Below are positions 25,159-33,945 of a stretch of DNA of 64,000 nt, in pieces (positions within the stretch are counted from its first letter, which is position 1; each line of letters starts with the position of its first letter). Made by a program: the position numbers and the translations under genes. The notes beneath the pieces were generated by a model. The model saw only the letters and a list, made by a program, of their open reading frames with translations, was not told where the DNA came from and ran no database searches. Origin of the DNA: Konateibacter massiliensis (GTDB taxonomy: Bacteria; Bacillota; Clostridia; Lachnospirales; Lachnospiraceae); the NCBI RefSeq assembly GCF_900184995.1, contig NZ_LT860098.1:687001-751000 (forward strand). Reading direction: 5' to 3'.

Positions 25159-27300
25159 CTACACTCCGTCTATATACTGGTTGAAATATATCTTCAATTG
25201 TTTGGCAAGCATTCCTTTGATTTCCTCTTTATCTCCCCCAAAAATAGTACTTAAAAATTCCTCGTCTTCAATCAGACTGCTGCTCAAATGCCCCAGTATT
25301 CTTCTGTTTATTTCAATGTTTTCATCGTCTGGCAAAAGCATGATGATAACAACGTGAATGGACTTAAAGTAAGGATCCGAAAAAGCTTTTAAGTCTTTGG
25401 TTAAACAGATGGAAAAGCTTGGCTTTATAACTCCCTTTGTGCGCGTGTGCAGAAGAGCAAAATCCAGTTCCGGTACAATCTGCGTTGCAATCTGTTCTCT
25501 TCGCTTAATATCTTCCTGAATTAAGATGCGTTTTTCATTGTAAGGTGACAATTTCTCTGTCACTGCCATCAAAAGCTCATCAAACCCGATATCATTATTG
25601 ACCTTCATACATTGAAAATCCTTAATCATAGATTTTATCTGAGCCACCACAAAATTGACTGTTTCAAGCTGACTGGAAAATTCTGTTTCTACATTTTTTT
25701 TCTTCGGAGTTTTCTCATAAAGCCTCACCTTAGACTCTATCTGTACCAAATCCTCCTCCGGCAAAAGAGGGCTGACCCTTATAATATCCGCCGCGACATC
25801 ATTCAAATCAATGCTTGAAATAAGGAAATCCACCCGCTTTAACACAACAGGGGTCAAATCCTCTTTTCCAAACGTCATAAGCGCAGCTCTTTCTCTTAAA
25901 AATCTCTTCAGTTTTGTCAGCATTAATCTGGATATACCAATACCACTGGCACAGACAATTCCAATTTCAACCTTCCTCTTGTTCTCCTTCTGATTTTCAA
26001 GACGAACCGACGCCGCACCAAAGTGCATAGCAAGAAAACCAACCTCCGCTTCCGGCACTTTGTACGAATAGCGTCTCTCAATTAATTCTCCTACCCGCAT
26101 ACATTTTTGGAATATTTCTGGATAGGTCTCCTTAATCTGCTCCAGTAACGGATTGTAGATGTTCATCTGATTTCCCAGACGGACAAATGTAGGCTGCAAA
26201 TGTGCCAAAAGCCCGACGATAAACTCCTCATCCTGCTTTAGTTCATAGGACAGCTTATCATCATATTCTTCTATCATCTCATTGATAAAGTTTAATAATT
26301 CTTCCCGCTCTCTCTGACTCTGCCCCTCCATTCCGTCCTCCGTGACGTATTGCAGCTTGGCTCCCTTGATGTGAAGGCAGATATAATCTATCTCGATATC
26401 CGGGATCTCTATTTGAAACTCCTCCTCCAAAGAATTTACAATATGAAGTGCCAAATTGTAATCATCATCTCGCTGTGTCAGCTTTTGTAATTCTTCATTC
26501 GGCTCTATAATTTCTTGCTGTAAAATCCGGTTAATCGCAATGGTAACATGAAGAATCAGACCGACATACGAATTCTCTGTCAGCCGCAGTATTCTTTTGT
26601 CCTGTATGCTCAGGAAACAAGTAATAACCTGCTTTAATATATCATCATTTAAAAGATTGTAGATGTCACCTTTCTTGTTTCCGATTACTTCTAAGATTGT
26701 TCTCTCTTTTCCTTCAAAGAGATTTTTGATAAGCTTGCTGTCTATATTCTCATCAATAAATTTTCTCACGGCAAGGCGGTAATTTTTCTCGCTGCCTTCC
26801 AAGACAACACCGTAACCCTGTTTTCTCATGATGGTTAAGTCAAATTGGTGAAACCACTCCTCTATGACTTCCATATCATTGCTGATTGTCGCCTCGCTTA
26901 CACCAAATATATTTCCGTAATAATACAGCTTTTTAGGTGTTCTGTCCTTTAATATTTCTAAGATTAACCGTTTTCTTCTCTCTTCTTTGTCTGCAGAATC
27001 AACTATGTCTTCCGCCTGCAGCGCTTCAAGGAGCTTCTTTTTGTCCGTTTCTTCACCAGTCAGCCATATTCCGATGCCTGTTTTCGTTTGCAGGGATATC
27101 CCGTATTTTTTCAGGGAAAGCGCGGTACATTCCAATTCTCTTTGCACCGTTCGTTTGCTTACCTTAATTTTATCTGCCAAATTTTTAACTGATACAATAT
27201 CATTTTCCTCTAACATAATCAGTAATATTTGTCGAAGACGCGGTGAAAAAACCATATGCTCACTCCCTTTTTTATTCTTCTTTAGTTCTATCTTATACAA
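25159..27300 (-). CDS. mtlR: MtlR-type PTS-regulated transcriptional activator
   Basis: 713 residues, probably starting at the ATG at 27255 (MVFSPRLRQIL, after GGGAGTGAG), giving about 698. Order: HTH_11 (LVMLEEND..VKNLADKIKVSKRTVQRE), a second Mga-like HTH (FGVSEATISNDM), PRD1 (about 190-290), PRD2 (about 310-415), a fructose-type EIIB-like domain (GIVCASGIGISRLML, with the phosphorylatable Cys) and a C-terminal EIIA_2 domain with LLHTRTKG. In known MtlR proteins HPr phosphorylates PRD2 to activate, and EII components phosphorylate the EIIB/EIIA-like domains to inhibit in the absence of substrate. It lies 93 bases after the IICB gene. Confidence 0.93.
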   Translation of the reverse strand: MYKIELKKNKKGSEHMVFSPRLRQILLIMLEENDIVSVKNLADKIKVSKRTVQRELECTALSLKKYGISLQTKTGIGIWLTGEETDKKKLLEALQAEDIVDSADKEERRKRLILEILKDRTPKKLYYYGNIFGVSEATISNDMEVIEEWFHQFDLTIMRKQGYGVVLEGSEKNYRLAVRKFIDENIDSKLIKNLFEGKERTILEVIGNKKGDIYNLLNDDILKQVITCFLSIQDKRILRLTENSYVGLILHVTIAINRILQQEIIEPNEELQKLTQRDDDYNLALHIVNSLEEEFQIEIPDIEIDYICLHIKGAKLQYVTEDGMEGQSQREREELLNFINEMIEEYDDKLSYELKQDEEFIVGLLAHLQPTFVRLGNQMNIYNPLLEQIKETYPEIFQKCMRVGELIERRYSYKVPEAEVGFLAMHFGAASVRLENQKENKRKVEIGIVCASGIGISRLMLTKLKRFLRERAALMTFGKEDLTPVVLKRVDFLISSIDLNDVAADIIRVSPLLPEEDLVQIESKVRLYEKTPKKKNVETEFSSQLETVNFVVAQIKSMIKDFQCMKVNNDIGFDELLMAVTEKLSPYNEKRILIQEDIKRREQIATQIVPELDFALLHTRTKGVIKPSFSICLTKDLKAFSDPYFKSIHVVIIMLLPDDENIEINRRILGHLSSSLIEDEEFLSTIFGGDKEEIKGMLAKQLKIYFNQYIDGV

Positions 27301-27392
27301 TTTTTACAGTGATAACAAGGTCAACTTAGACCGGGAGAGGATTTCTCCTCTCCCAGTCCGTATCATTATAATATTTCCCCTAGTGCCTTCCT

Positions 27393-28769
27393 TTATTTCA
27401 ATTCATTTACCAGTATGTCATACTCTGGTGCTGACAGGAAGTTCTTAATCAGAACGAGCTTCGCATTTGGATTGCTGTGTGCTGCTCTTTCTCTTAATTC
27501 TTCATGTGTTACAACCACCTGGGCATCTGCCGGGATGGAGGAAACGGAAGAGTGAACTACTTCGATACGTTCAAGTCCTGCTTCCTTTAATTTCTTGCGA
27601 AGTACGGTTGCTCCCATTGCGCTGGAGCCCATGCCTGCGTCACAAGCAAATACGATTTTCTGAACAGATCCTACTTCAATTGTTGCTGCTGCTTCGCTTC
27701 TCTGTCCCTTGGAAGCTGCTTTCATATCTTTCACTTTATCTTTTGCTTCATCTAACTCTACATTTTTACCAAATATTTTTAATAACGGTACAGCTACTAC
27801 ACAAGATACCACTGTTGCTACTAAAACGCCTGCCAATACTGCAAAGTAACCGCCCTTTGGTGTCATTGCAAGTACTGCGATAATACTTCCTGGAGAAGCC
27901 GGTGCTACTAAGCCGCCGCCAAAAATACTGAGTGTAAAGATTCCACTTGCTCCACCTGCCATTGCTGCAAGAATAAGAACAGGGTTCATCAGTATGTATG
28001 GGAAGTAAATTTCATGGATACCGCCAAGGAAGTGGATAATAATTGCACCCGGTGCTGAGGTCTTTGCAGAGCCTTTACCAACAAGACAGTATGCGATTAA
28101 AATTCCAAGACCCGGACCTGGATTTGCTTCGAGTAAGAAGAAAATGGATTTTCCTGCTTCACTTACCTGCTCAATACCCATTGGTGACAAAATACCATGA
28201 TTAATTGCGTTGTTTAAGAATAATACTTTTGCCGGCTCAATAAAGATACTTGCGAGCGGAAGAATGTTGTTATCTACGAAGAAACCAACACCTGCTTCCA
28301 TTGCTGCACTTAGTCCCACTACAATCGGGCTGATTCCCTTCATTGCAAGAACTGCTAAAATTGCACCAATGATACCAACGGAGAAATTATTTACCAACAT
28401 TTCAAATCCTGTCGGAATTTTTTCACGTATTACCTTATCAAATTTCTTGAGTATCCATGCACTTAGCGGACCCATTAACATAGCTCCTAAGAACATCGGA
28501 ATATCAGATCCTACGATAACACCCATTGTCACAATAACACCGATTACTCCACCTCTGTCTCCTGCGACTGTTTTACCGCCGGTATAAGCAATTAACAGTG
28601 GAAGCAGATACGTAATCATCGGGCCTACCAGCCCGCTTAAACTCTCATTTGGAAGCCAGCCTGTCGGAATAAAAAACGCGGTTATTAATCCCCATGCTAT
28701 AAAGGCTCCAATATTGGGCATTACCATGCCGCTTAAAAACCTACCAAATACTTGAACTTTTTCTTTCAT
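27393..28769 (-). CDS. mtlA: PTS mannitol-type EIICB
   Basis: 458 residues from the ATG at 28769, preceded by AGGAGAGGG; the frame runs 24 codons further upstream without SD. The membrane IIC part starts VFGRFLSGMVMPNIGAFIAWG and carries the family motif GGIHEIYFPYILMNP and the PASPGSI..MTPKGGYF segment, very close to mannitol permeases. The IIB part has phospho-Cys C376 in FACDAGMGSSAMGA. It imports and phosphorylates a hexitol, probably mannitol. IIA is encoded separately beyond the GH59-like gene. First gene of the leftward locus. Confidence 0.95.
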   Translation of the reverse strand: MKEKVQVFGRFLSGMVMPNIGAFIAWGLITAFFIPTGWLPNESLSGLVGPMITYLLPLLIAYTGGKTVAGDRGGVIGVIVTMGVIVGSDIPMFLGAMLMGPLSAWILKKFDKVIREKIPTGFEMLVNNFSVGIIGAILAVLAMKGISPIVVGLSAAMEAGVGFFVDNNILPLASIFIEPAKVLFLNNAINHGILSPMGIEQVSEAGKSIFFLLEANPGPGLGILIAYCLVGKGSAKTSAPGAIIIHFLGGIHEIYFPYILMNPVLILAAMAGGASGIFTLSIFGGGLVAPASPGSIIAVLAMTPKGGYFAVLAGVLVATVVSCVVAVPLLKIFGKNVELDEAKDKVKDMKAASKGQRSEAAATIEVGSVQKIVFACDAGMGSSAMGATVLRKKLKEAGLERIEVVHSSVSSIPADAQVVVTHEELRERAAHSNPNAKLVLIKNFLSAPEYDILVNELK

Positions 28770-28845
28770 CTTTGCCCTCTCCTTCGAAAAAAATTGATGG
28801 TACTTAAGATATGATTGATCAGTCATCTTCTTTTCATACACTCAT

Positions 28846-28880
28846 TATAATGGCAAAAGTACTAAAATTTCAATTTGAAC
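28846..28880 (-). promoter_or_regulatory. Promoter of the PTS IICB gene
   Basis: On the minus strand TTGAAA and TATAAT (about 28846-28851) lie 18 bases apart, with GTTTGTTCAAATTGAAAT around the -35, a partial match to the palindrome in front of the IIA operon. Confidence 0.6.
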
Positions 28881-28933
28881 AAACGTTAATTTGTCATTAA
28901 TGAATAATGACATGATTAAAAATACCAAAACAC

Positions 28934-28983
28934 TTGACAATTTGCAGATAAATAAGTATATTAGAAATTACTAATATACTTAT
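28934..28983 (+). promoter_or_regulatory. Promoter and perfect 13-bp palindromic operator (ArsR-type)
   Basis: TTGACA (28934-28939), 17-base spacer, TATATT (28957-28962). The -10 lies in the left arm of a perfect inverted repeat with 13-base arms (28952-28964 and 28971-28983) and a six-base spacer. Location over the -10 is typical for ArsR/SmtB repressors; the operon encodes one. Confidence 0.88.
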
Positions 28984-28996
28984 CAAGGAGATTATT

Positions 28997-29200
28997 ATGG
29001 CAAAAAAAAAAGCTTATGTTGCAAAAGACTGCGTCGCTTGTGGCTGCTGTGTGAAGGTCTGTCCTCTCGACGCAATATCAGTATACAAAGGATTATATGC
29101 ATCCGTTGATACAAATAAATGCGTCGGCTGCGGAAAATGTGCGACCGCCTGCCCTGCACAGGTTATCACAATTGAGGCGAAGGAGGCAGTTTTATGTTAA
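28997..29200 (+). CDS. Small 2[4Fe-4S] ferredoxin
   Basis: 67 residues with two CxxCxxCxxxCP motifs: CVACGCCVKVCP and CVGCGKCATACP, the classic clostridial bicluster ferredoxin. It would ferry low-potential electrons in the cytoplasm. SD AAGGAG precedes the ATG. Its stop overlaps the following membrane protein by seven bases, so the two are likely partners. It is first in the palindrome-controlled operon. Confidence 0.93.
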   Translation: MAKKKAYVAKDCVACGCCVKVCPLDAISVYKGLYASVDTNKCVGCGKCATACPAQVITIEAKEAVLC

Positions 29201-29802
29201 AGCAAAAGCGCTGGTACGATTACCTTTGGATTGTGTCTGTTGTTTATCTTATTCTAGGATTTTTCAATATTTTATTTGCGTGGTTCGGACTCCTCTGCTT
29301 TATGATTCCTCTTTTGATTTCTATTATCAACGGAAACAAAGCTTACTGCAACAAGTATTGCGGACGCGGGCAGCTCTTTGAACTTCTGGGCGGCAGATTT
29401 GGATTATCCCGAAAGGCTGCTCCTCCGAAATTTTTGCGTTCCAAATGGTTTCGTTATGGATTTTTAACCTTTTTTATGACCATGTTTATTCTGATGCTCT
29501 ACACAACCTACCTTGTCTTTGGAGGTATGTCACTTAAGGAGGTCGTGACATTGCTGTGGGTATTCAAGCTTCCGTGGCATTGGGCTGGCGTTCCCGGTGT
29601 AACACCGTGGGTGGCTCAGTTTGCCTTTGGATTTTATAGTGTTATGTTAACCTCCACAGTGCTAGGTCTTATTACCATGATGCTATTTAAACCCCGCTCT
29701 TGGTGTGTCTATTGCCCAATGGGAACTATGACACAGGGAATATGCCAGATTAAGCATAGAAAGGATGATTTAGATGGAAGAAAAAGCAAAGCAAATTGCT
29801 GA
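29194..29802 (+). CDS. Membrane Fe-S electron-transfer protein (NapH/CcoG-like)
   Basis: 202 residues with about four membrane segments (residues about 8-45 as a hairpin, 90-110, 148-170). Two cysteine motifs face the membrane border: YCNKYCGRGQLFELLG (near residue 50) and WCVYCPMGTMTQGICQIK (near 170), as in the 4Fe-4S binding NapH/YccM-type quinol oxidoreductase subunits. It lacks the ferredoxin-like C-terminal domain of full NapH; that role may be filled by the small ferredoxin just upstream. It likely passes electrons between membrane carriers and ferredoxin. Its end overlaps the ArsR gene by 29 bases. Confidence 0.8.
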   Translation: MLKQKRWYDYLWIVSVVYLILGFFNILFAWFGLLCFMIPLLISIINGNKAYCNKYCGRGQLFELLGGRFGLSRKAAPPKFLRSKWFRYGFLTFFMTMFILMLYTTYLVFGGMSLKEVVTLLWVFKLPWHWAGVPGVTPWVAQFAFGFYSVMLTSTVLGLITMMLFKPRSWCVYCPMGTMTQGICQIKHRKDDLDGRKSKANC

Positions 29803-30064
29803 AATGTTAAAGGTTCTCGCCAATGAATACCGGCTACTTATTCTCTGTGAGCTGATTGCGGGTCCCAAAACCGTAGGTGCACTTGGGAAAAAGATGCCAA
29901 ACATCACACAATCAGCGTTGTCACAGCATTTAGCACTTTTGAAATCCCACGGAATTTTGGACTCGGAAAAGTCCGGACAGAACGTAACTTATTCAATTGC
30001 TGATCACAGAGTTGATGCTGTTATTTCTGTGTTAAAAGAGTATTATTGCTGTATGGAAGACTGA
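29774..30064 (+). CDS. ArsR-family transcriptional repressor
   Basis: 96 residues of winged helix: KAKQIAEMLKVLANEYRLLILCEL, then recognition helix ITQSALSQHLALLKSHGIL and the wing DSEKSGQNVTYSIAD. The C-terminus ends YYCCMED; a Cys pair there and one in LCEL could bind metal or metalloid or sense redox, though the CxC of classic ArsR alpha-3 is absent. It sits third in an operon whose promoter carries a perfect palindrome and is the obvious autoregulator. Confidence 0.9.
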   Translation: MEEKAKQIAEMLKVLANEYRLLILCELIAGPKTVGALGKKMPNITQSALSQHLALLKSHGILDSEKSGQNVTYSIADHRVDAVISVLKEYYCCMED

Positions 30065-30129
30065 AATCCACTTCAAGTAGCCAGTTGCCCGTCAAATGAA
30101 TTTATCATATACGAAAAGGGTACAAAATC

Positions 30130-30654
30130 ATGACACACAAATTAGACAATCCAAAGCGGATTGAAGAATTAAATCCAAAAAAGACACTTATGAGAATCGG
30201 GCTTTCCGAACATGGAGATTTCTGCGATATCGGTGCAGGTACCGGAATTTTTACCTTTGCCGCTGCTCAGACAACCAAGGGAAATATTTATGCGGCTGAG
30301 ATATCCGCTTCCATGAGAGAAATTTTGCATGAAAGAAACAATGCACCAAATGTTTTGATAGAAGATTCTGTAAGCAAAGTTCCTGATTCCTCCTGCGACA
30401 TTGCACTTCTGTGTACGGTGCTTCATGAGTTAGATGATGCGGCAGGAATGTTAAAAGAAATACAGCGGATTTTAAAAAATGACGGATTGTTAGCTGTTAT
30501 TGAATTTCATAAATCCGTTACTCCGATTGGACCGCCCGTAGAACATAGGATTTCAGAGAAGGATGCCGCGGATATTTTAACTGAAAATGGATTTGAAGAA
30601 GTAAAGCGATTTGAACTAGGGGAAAATTTTTATTGCTTAGTTTTTAGAAAATAA
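30130..30654 (+). CDS. Class I SAM-dependent methyltransferase
   Basis: 174 residues with motif I FCDIGAGTGIFTFAAA (about 31-46), an acidic AAEISASM loop, and LLCTVLHELDDAAGMLKEIQRILKNDGLLAVIEF for motifs II-III (Methyltransf_11 type). Ubiquinone/menaquinone-biosynthesis and arsenite methyltransferases share this fold, but the protein is short and lacks the conserved Cys set of ArsM as far as I can judge. It is last in the ferredoxin/ArsR operon, 66 bases after arsR, and ends at a strong terminator. Substrate unknown. Confidence 0.85.
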   Translation: MTHKLDNPKRIEELNPKKTLMRIGLSEHGDFCDIGAGTGIFTFAAAQTTKGNIYAAEISASMREILHERNNAPNVLIEDSVSKVPDSSCDIALLCTVLHELDDAAGMLKEIQRILKNDGLLAVIEFHKSVTPIGPPVEHRISEKDAADILTENGFEEVKRFELGENFYCLVFRK

Positions 30655-30665
30655 GATATAGAAAA

Positions 30666-30703
30666 CACTGAAGCCGGAGGTTTATCTCCGGCTCAGTTTA
30701 TAA
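30666..30703. terminator. Bidirectional terminator, methyltransferase / transketolase
   Basis: ACTGAAGCCGGAG (30667-30679) and CTCCGGCTCAGT (30686-30697) form an almost perfect stem with a U-run for the rightward transcript and an A-run that serves the leftward pentose operon. Confidence 0.85.
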
Positions 30704-30748
30704 ACAATCGTTGCTGTTTCTTTCTTAATGCCTTTCACGGCAGCTTTT

Positions 30749-31714
30749 TTATTGCTGACAACTAGACTGAGACCACTTAAAAAACGCTTTGATTTTTGTA
30801 TAAATACCGTCTGCATCCAGACCATATTTCTTGATTAGCTCAGCAGCCGGACCAGATTCTCCATACACATCATTTACACCAATCTTTAATACTTTTGTCG
30901 GAGCATTGGCAGATAATGTATCACACACTGCACTTCCCAGCCCGCCGATTATAGAATGCTCTTCCACAGTAACTACTTTTCCTGTTTCCTTTGCTGCTGC
31001 AATAATTAACTCTTCATCCAAGGGTTTGATGGTATGAATATTAATTACTTTCGCCTCAATTTCTTCTGCCGCTAATTTCTCAGCTGCTGCCAAAGATTCC
31101 GCTACACAAAGGCCGGTTGCAACAATCGTTAAATCTTTCCCTTCACGAAGAACTATACCTTTGCCAATTTCAAATTTATAGGTTGCTTCCTCATTAAATA
31201 CCGGAGTAGCTAACCTTCCAAAACGCAAGTAAACAGGTCCATCATATTCCATTGCTGCTTTTACTGCCGCTTTTGCTTCGACGTCATCAGCCGGATTAAT
31301 GACGGTCATACCCGGGATTGTTCTCATTAATGCAATATCTTCATTACACTGATGGGTTGCTCCATCTTCCCCTACGGAGATACCTGCATGAGTGGCACCA
31401 ATCTTTACATTTAAGTGTGGATAACCAATTGAATTACGAACCTGCTCAAATGCACGTCCTGCTGCAAACATAGCAAATGTACTGGCAAATGGAATCTTGC
31501 CGGCAGCTGCAAGTCCCGCCGCAATACCCATCATATTACACTCTGCAATACCGCAATCAATATGTCTGTCTGGATATACTTTTTTAAATACACCGGTTTT
31601 GGTCGCTGCTGCTAAATCTGCATCTAATACCACTAAGGTATCATATTGTGCACCAAGTTCAGCCAAAGCATTACCGTAACTCTCTCTTGTTGCTATCATT
31701 TTTACTTCCGGCAT
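30749..31714 (-). CDS. Transketolase, C-terminal (pyrimidine/regulatory) subunit
   Basis: 321 residues. Pyr domain: YGNALAELGAQYDTLVVLDADLA, the IAECNMMGIAAGLA motif with the catalytic Glu (near residue 57), FASTFAMFAAGRAFEQVRNSI and IGATHAGISVGEDGATHQ. C-terminal transketolase domain: KVVTVEEHSIIGGLGSAVCD. Split transketolases of this size pair with the N-terminal TPP subunit encoded just upstream (13-base overlap). It interconverts C5 with C3/C7 sugar phosphates. The end of the pentose operon is the logical place for it. The C-terminal KAFFKWSQSSCQQ tail looks slightly extended compared with relatives. Confidence 0.93.
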   Translation of the reverse strand: MPEVKMIATRESYGNALAELGAQYDTLVVLDADLAAATKTGVFKKVYPDRHIDCGIAECNMMGIAAGLAAAGKIPFASTFAMFAAGRAFEQVRNSIGYPHLNVKIGATHAGISVGEDGATHQCNEDIALMRTIPGMTVINPADDVEAKAAVKAAMEYDGPVYLRFGRLATPVFNEEATYKFEIGKGIVLREGKDLTIVATGLCVAESLAAAEKLAAEEIEAKVINIHTIKPLDEELIIAAAKETGKVVTVEEHSIIGGLGSAVCDTLSANAPTKVLKIGVNDVYGESGPAAELIKKYGLDADGIYTKIKAFFKWSQSSCQQ

Positions 31715-32538
31715 AATGCTTCACCTACCTTCTCCAAATCTGCCATTGCAGCTGCGTACTGTTCATCATTCGGTGCTGCTCCATGCCATCCGGCGTTATT
31801 TTCCATAAAGGATACATTTTTACCCTTTACGCTCTTTGCAATAATTGCAGTAGGTTGTCCTTTTGTTTCTTTTGCTTCTTTAAATACTGCTGCTAAAGCG
31901 TCAAAGTCATGAGCATCCACATTGATTACATGGAAATTAAATGCTTTGAATTTCTCGTCAATCGGATACGGGGAACATATATCACATACCGCCCCGTCAA
32001 TCTGTAAGTTATTATTATCTACAATAACAGTTAAATTATCTAAATTACGATGTCCGGCGAACATAGAAGCTTCCCAAACCTGTCCTTCCTGAAGTTCACC
32101 ATCCCCAAGTAATGTATAAACACGAAAAGAATCCTTACTTAACTTTGCAGATAATGCCATACCAACCGCGGCTGAAATTCCCTGTCCCAAAGAACCACTG
32201 GACATATCAACACCTGGGATATGCTTCATATCGGGATGTCCCTGCAAATAAGAACCTACATGACGTAATGATTTTAAGTCTTCTACCGGGAAAAAACCAC
32301 GGTGAGCCAATGTCGAGTAAAGACCGGGAGCAATATGTCCCTTAGAAAGAATAAAACGGTCTCTGCCTGCTTTTTTAGGGTCTTTCGGATCAATGTTTAA
32401 TTCTACAAAATATAGATAAGTAAGAATATCAGCTGCAGAAAGAGATCCACCCGGATGTCCTGATTTTGCGCTATGAACTGCTGTAATGACGCCCTTACGA
32501 ATTTCATTGGCAATCTTTTGAAGTTCTAATTTGTTCAT
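31702..32538 (-). CDS. Transketolase, N-terminal (TPP-binding) subunit
   Basis: 278 residues. GHPGGSLSAADILTYLYF, the substrate-binding SKGHIAPGLYSTLAHRG, VDMSSGSLGQGISAAVGMAL, and the TPP/Mg motif LLGDGELQEGQVWEASMFAG..VDNNNLQIDG are complete. It forms a heterotetramer with the C-terminal subunit. Two-gene transketolases are normal in clostridia, so this is not a frameshift. It follows the transaldolase-like gene by 17 bases. Confidence 0.94.
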   Translation of the reverse strand: MNKLELQKIANEIRKGVITAVHSAKSGHPGGSLSAADILTYLYFVELNIDPKDPKKAGRDRFILSKGHIAPGLYSTLAHRGFFPVEDLKSLRHVGSYLQGHPDMKHIPGVDMSSGSLGQGISAAVGMALSAKLSKDSFRVYTLLGDGELQEGQVWEASMFAGHRNLDNLTVIVDNNNLQIDGAVCDICSPYPIDEKFKAFNFHVINVDAHDFDALAAVFKEAKETKGQPTAIIAKSVKGKNVSFMENNAGWHGAAPNDEQYAAAMADLEKVGEALCRK

Positions 32539-32555
32539 TTGCTACCACCTTTTCT

Positions 32556-33209
32556 TTATTCACCAAATACCGCTTTGTAATCCTGCTGAAACTTTTCAAT
32601 TCCTTGGTCTGTTAATGGGTGTTTTGTCATCTGTTCAATTACGCTGTAAGGAACCGTTGCAATATGTGATCCGGCTAATGCACAATCAGTAACATGAATT
32701 GGATTACGCACACTTGCCGCAATAATTTCTGCATCTATATCGTAAATTTGGAAAATCTCTGCGATAGTACGGATTAAATCAATACCCGGCTGCGAAATAT
32801 CATCTAAACGTCCTAGGAACGGTGAAACATAAGCTGCACCTGCCCTAGCTGCAAGAAGCGCTTGATTTGCCGAGAAAATCAGGGTAACATTCACTTTAAT
32901 TCCTTCACTTGCTAATACTTTGGTCGCTTTTAAGCCTTCTACTGTCATTGGAATCTTAACAACCATGTTCGGGTGAATTTGAGCAATATCTCTACCTTCG
33001 GCAACCATACCCGCCGCATCAATTGTAGTAGCTTTTACTTCGCCGCTGATTGGACCATCCACGATAGAAGAAATTTCTGCAATAACCTGATTAAAGTCTC
33101 TTCCTTCCTTCGCAATTAAAGATGGGTTAGTTGTTACACCACAGATAACTCCCATGTTATTTGCTTTTTTGATATCCTCCACATTTGCTGTGTCAATAAA
33201 AAATTTCAT
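32556..33209 (-). CDS. Transaldolase / fructose-6-phosphate aldolase-like (TalC/Fsa)
   Basis: 217 residues, the size of the small TalC/Fsa group. [11 protein letters not shown] at the start, [27 protein letters not shown] with the Schiff-base Lys, and [31 protein letters not shown] all match. In this group some members are transaldolases and others aldolases; the neighbouring transketolase subunits argue for transaldolase in pentose-phosphate interconversion. SD AAAAGGAG. Confidence 0.92.
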   Translation of the reverse strand: MKFFIDTANVEDIKKANNMGVICGVTTNPSLIAKEGRDFNQVIAEISSIVDGPISGEVKATTIDAAGMVAEGRDIAQIHPNMVVKIPMTVEGLKATKVLASEGIKVNVTLIFSANQALLAARAGAAYVSPFLGRLDDISQPGIDLIRTIAEIFQIYDIDAEIIAASVRNPIHVTDCALAGSHIATVPYSVIEQMTKHPLTDQGIEKFQQDYKAVFGE

Positions 33210-33228
33210 GTTTTTATCTCCTTTTTAG

Positions 33229-33918
33229 TCACTTCTGTCCATAATAAGCATTTGCACCGTGTTTTCGGTAATAGTGTTTATCCTGCAATTCTTGCGGTGC
33301 CGGCTCAACCACTTTATTAATCATTTCACAGCGTGCTGCCATTTTTGCGACTTCTTCCAGAACAACCGCATTATGTACTGCTTCCTCTCCATTTTTTCCC
33401 CATGTAAATGGTCCATGGTTTTTGCATAAGACAGCAGGAACTGCTTTATAATCTTTTTCTTTAAAAAAATCTACAATTAACAACCCTGTGTTTTTCTCAT
33501 ATTCACCATCTATTTCCTCTTTTGTCAGGCACCTTAAACATGGTACCTCTCCATAGATGTAATCTGCATGGGTTGTTCCATAACACGGAATACTTCTGCC
33601 AGACTGAGCCCAGCTCGTTGCCCAAGGTGAATGTGTATGTACAATGCCTCCGATATCTGCAAATGCATTATAAAGTTCTACATGAGTATCTGTATCTGAG
33701 GAAGGATTATATTTTCCTTCCACCTTATTTCCTTGCAAATCTACAACAACCATATCCTCAGGTGTCAGCTTATCATAGTCCACGCCACTTGGTTTGATTA
33801 CAAAAAGACCTTTTTTTCTGTCAATCGCACTTACATTTCCCCAAGTAAATGTGACCAGTCCATATTTCGGAAGAAGCATATTCGCCTCATATACTTCTTT
33901 TTTTAATTTCTCAAGCAC
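33229..33918 (-). CDS. araD: L-ribulose-5-phosphate 4-epimerase
   Basis: 229 residues of the class II aldolase/epimerase fold. N-terminal [41 protein letters not shown], the zinc-binding [27 protein letters not shown] (three His) and [10 protein letters not shown] match AraD/UlaF/SgbE closely. It converts L-ribulose-5-P to D-xylulose-5-P, feeding the downstream transaldolase and transketolase. Together with the UlaE-like and LyxK-like genes it completes the L-xylulose route. Paralogue assignment (araD vs ulaF) rests on context. Confidence 0.94.
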   Translation of the reverse strand: MLEKLKKEVYEANMLLPKYGLVTFTWGNVSAIDRKKGLFVIKPSGVDYDKLTPEDMVVVDLQGNKVEGKYNPSSDTDTHVELYNAFADIGGIVHTHSPWATSWAQSGRSIPCYGTTHADYIYGEVPCLRCLTKEEIDGEYEKNTGLLIVDFFKEKDYKAVPAVLCKNHGPFTWGKNGEEAVHNAVVLEEVAKMAARCEMINKVVEPAPQELQDKHYYRKHGANAYYGQK

Positions 33919-33945
33919 TGTATCTCCTCCTTTATTCCACTCACT

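Noticed and set aside
30749-32538. Possible frameshifted transketolase
   Set aside because: Two-subunit transketolase is normal in clostridia; both halves have proper starts and complete domains.
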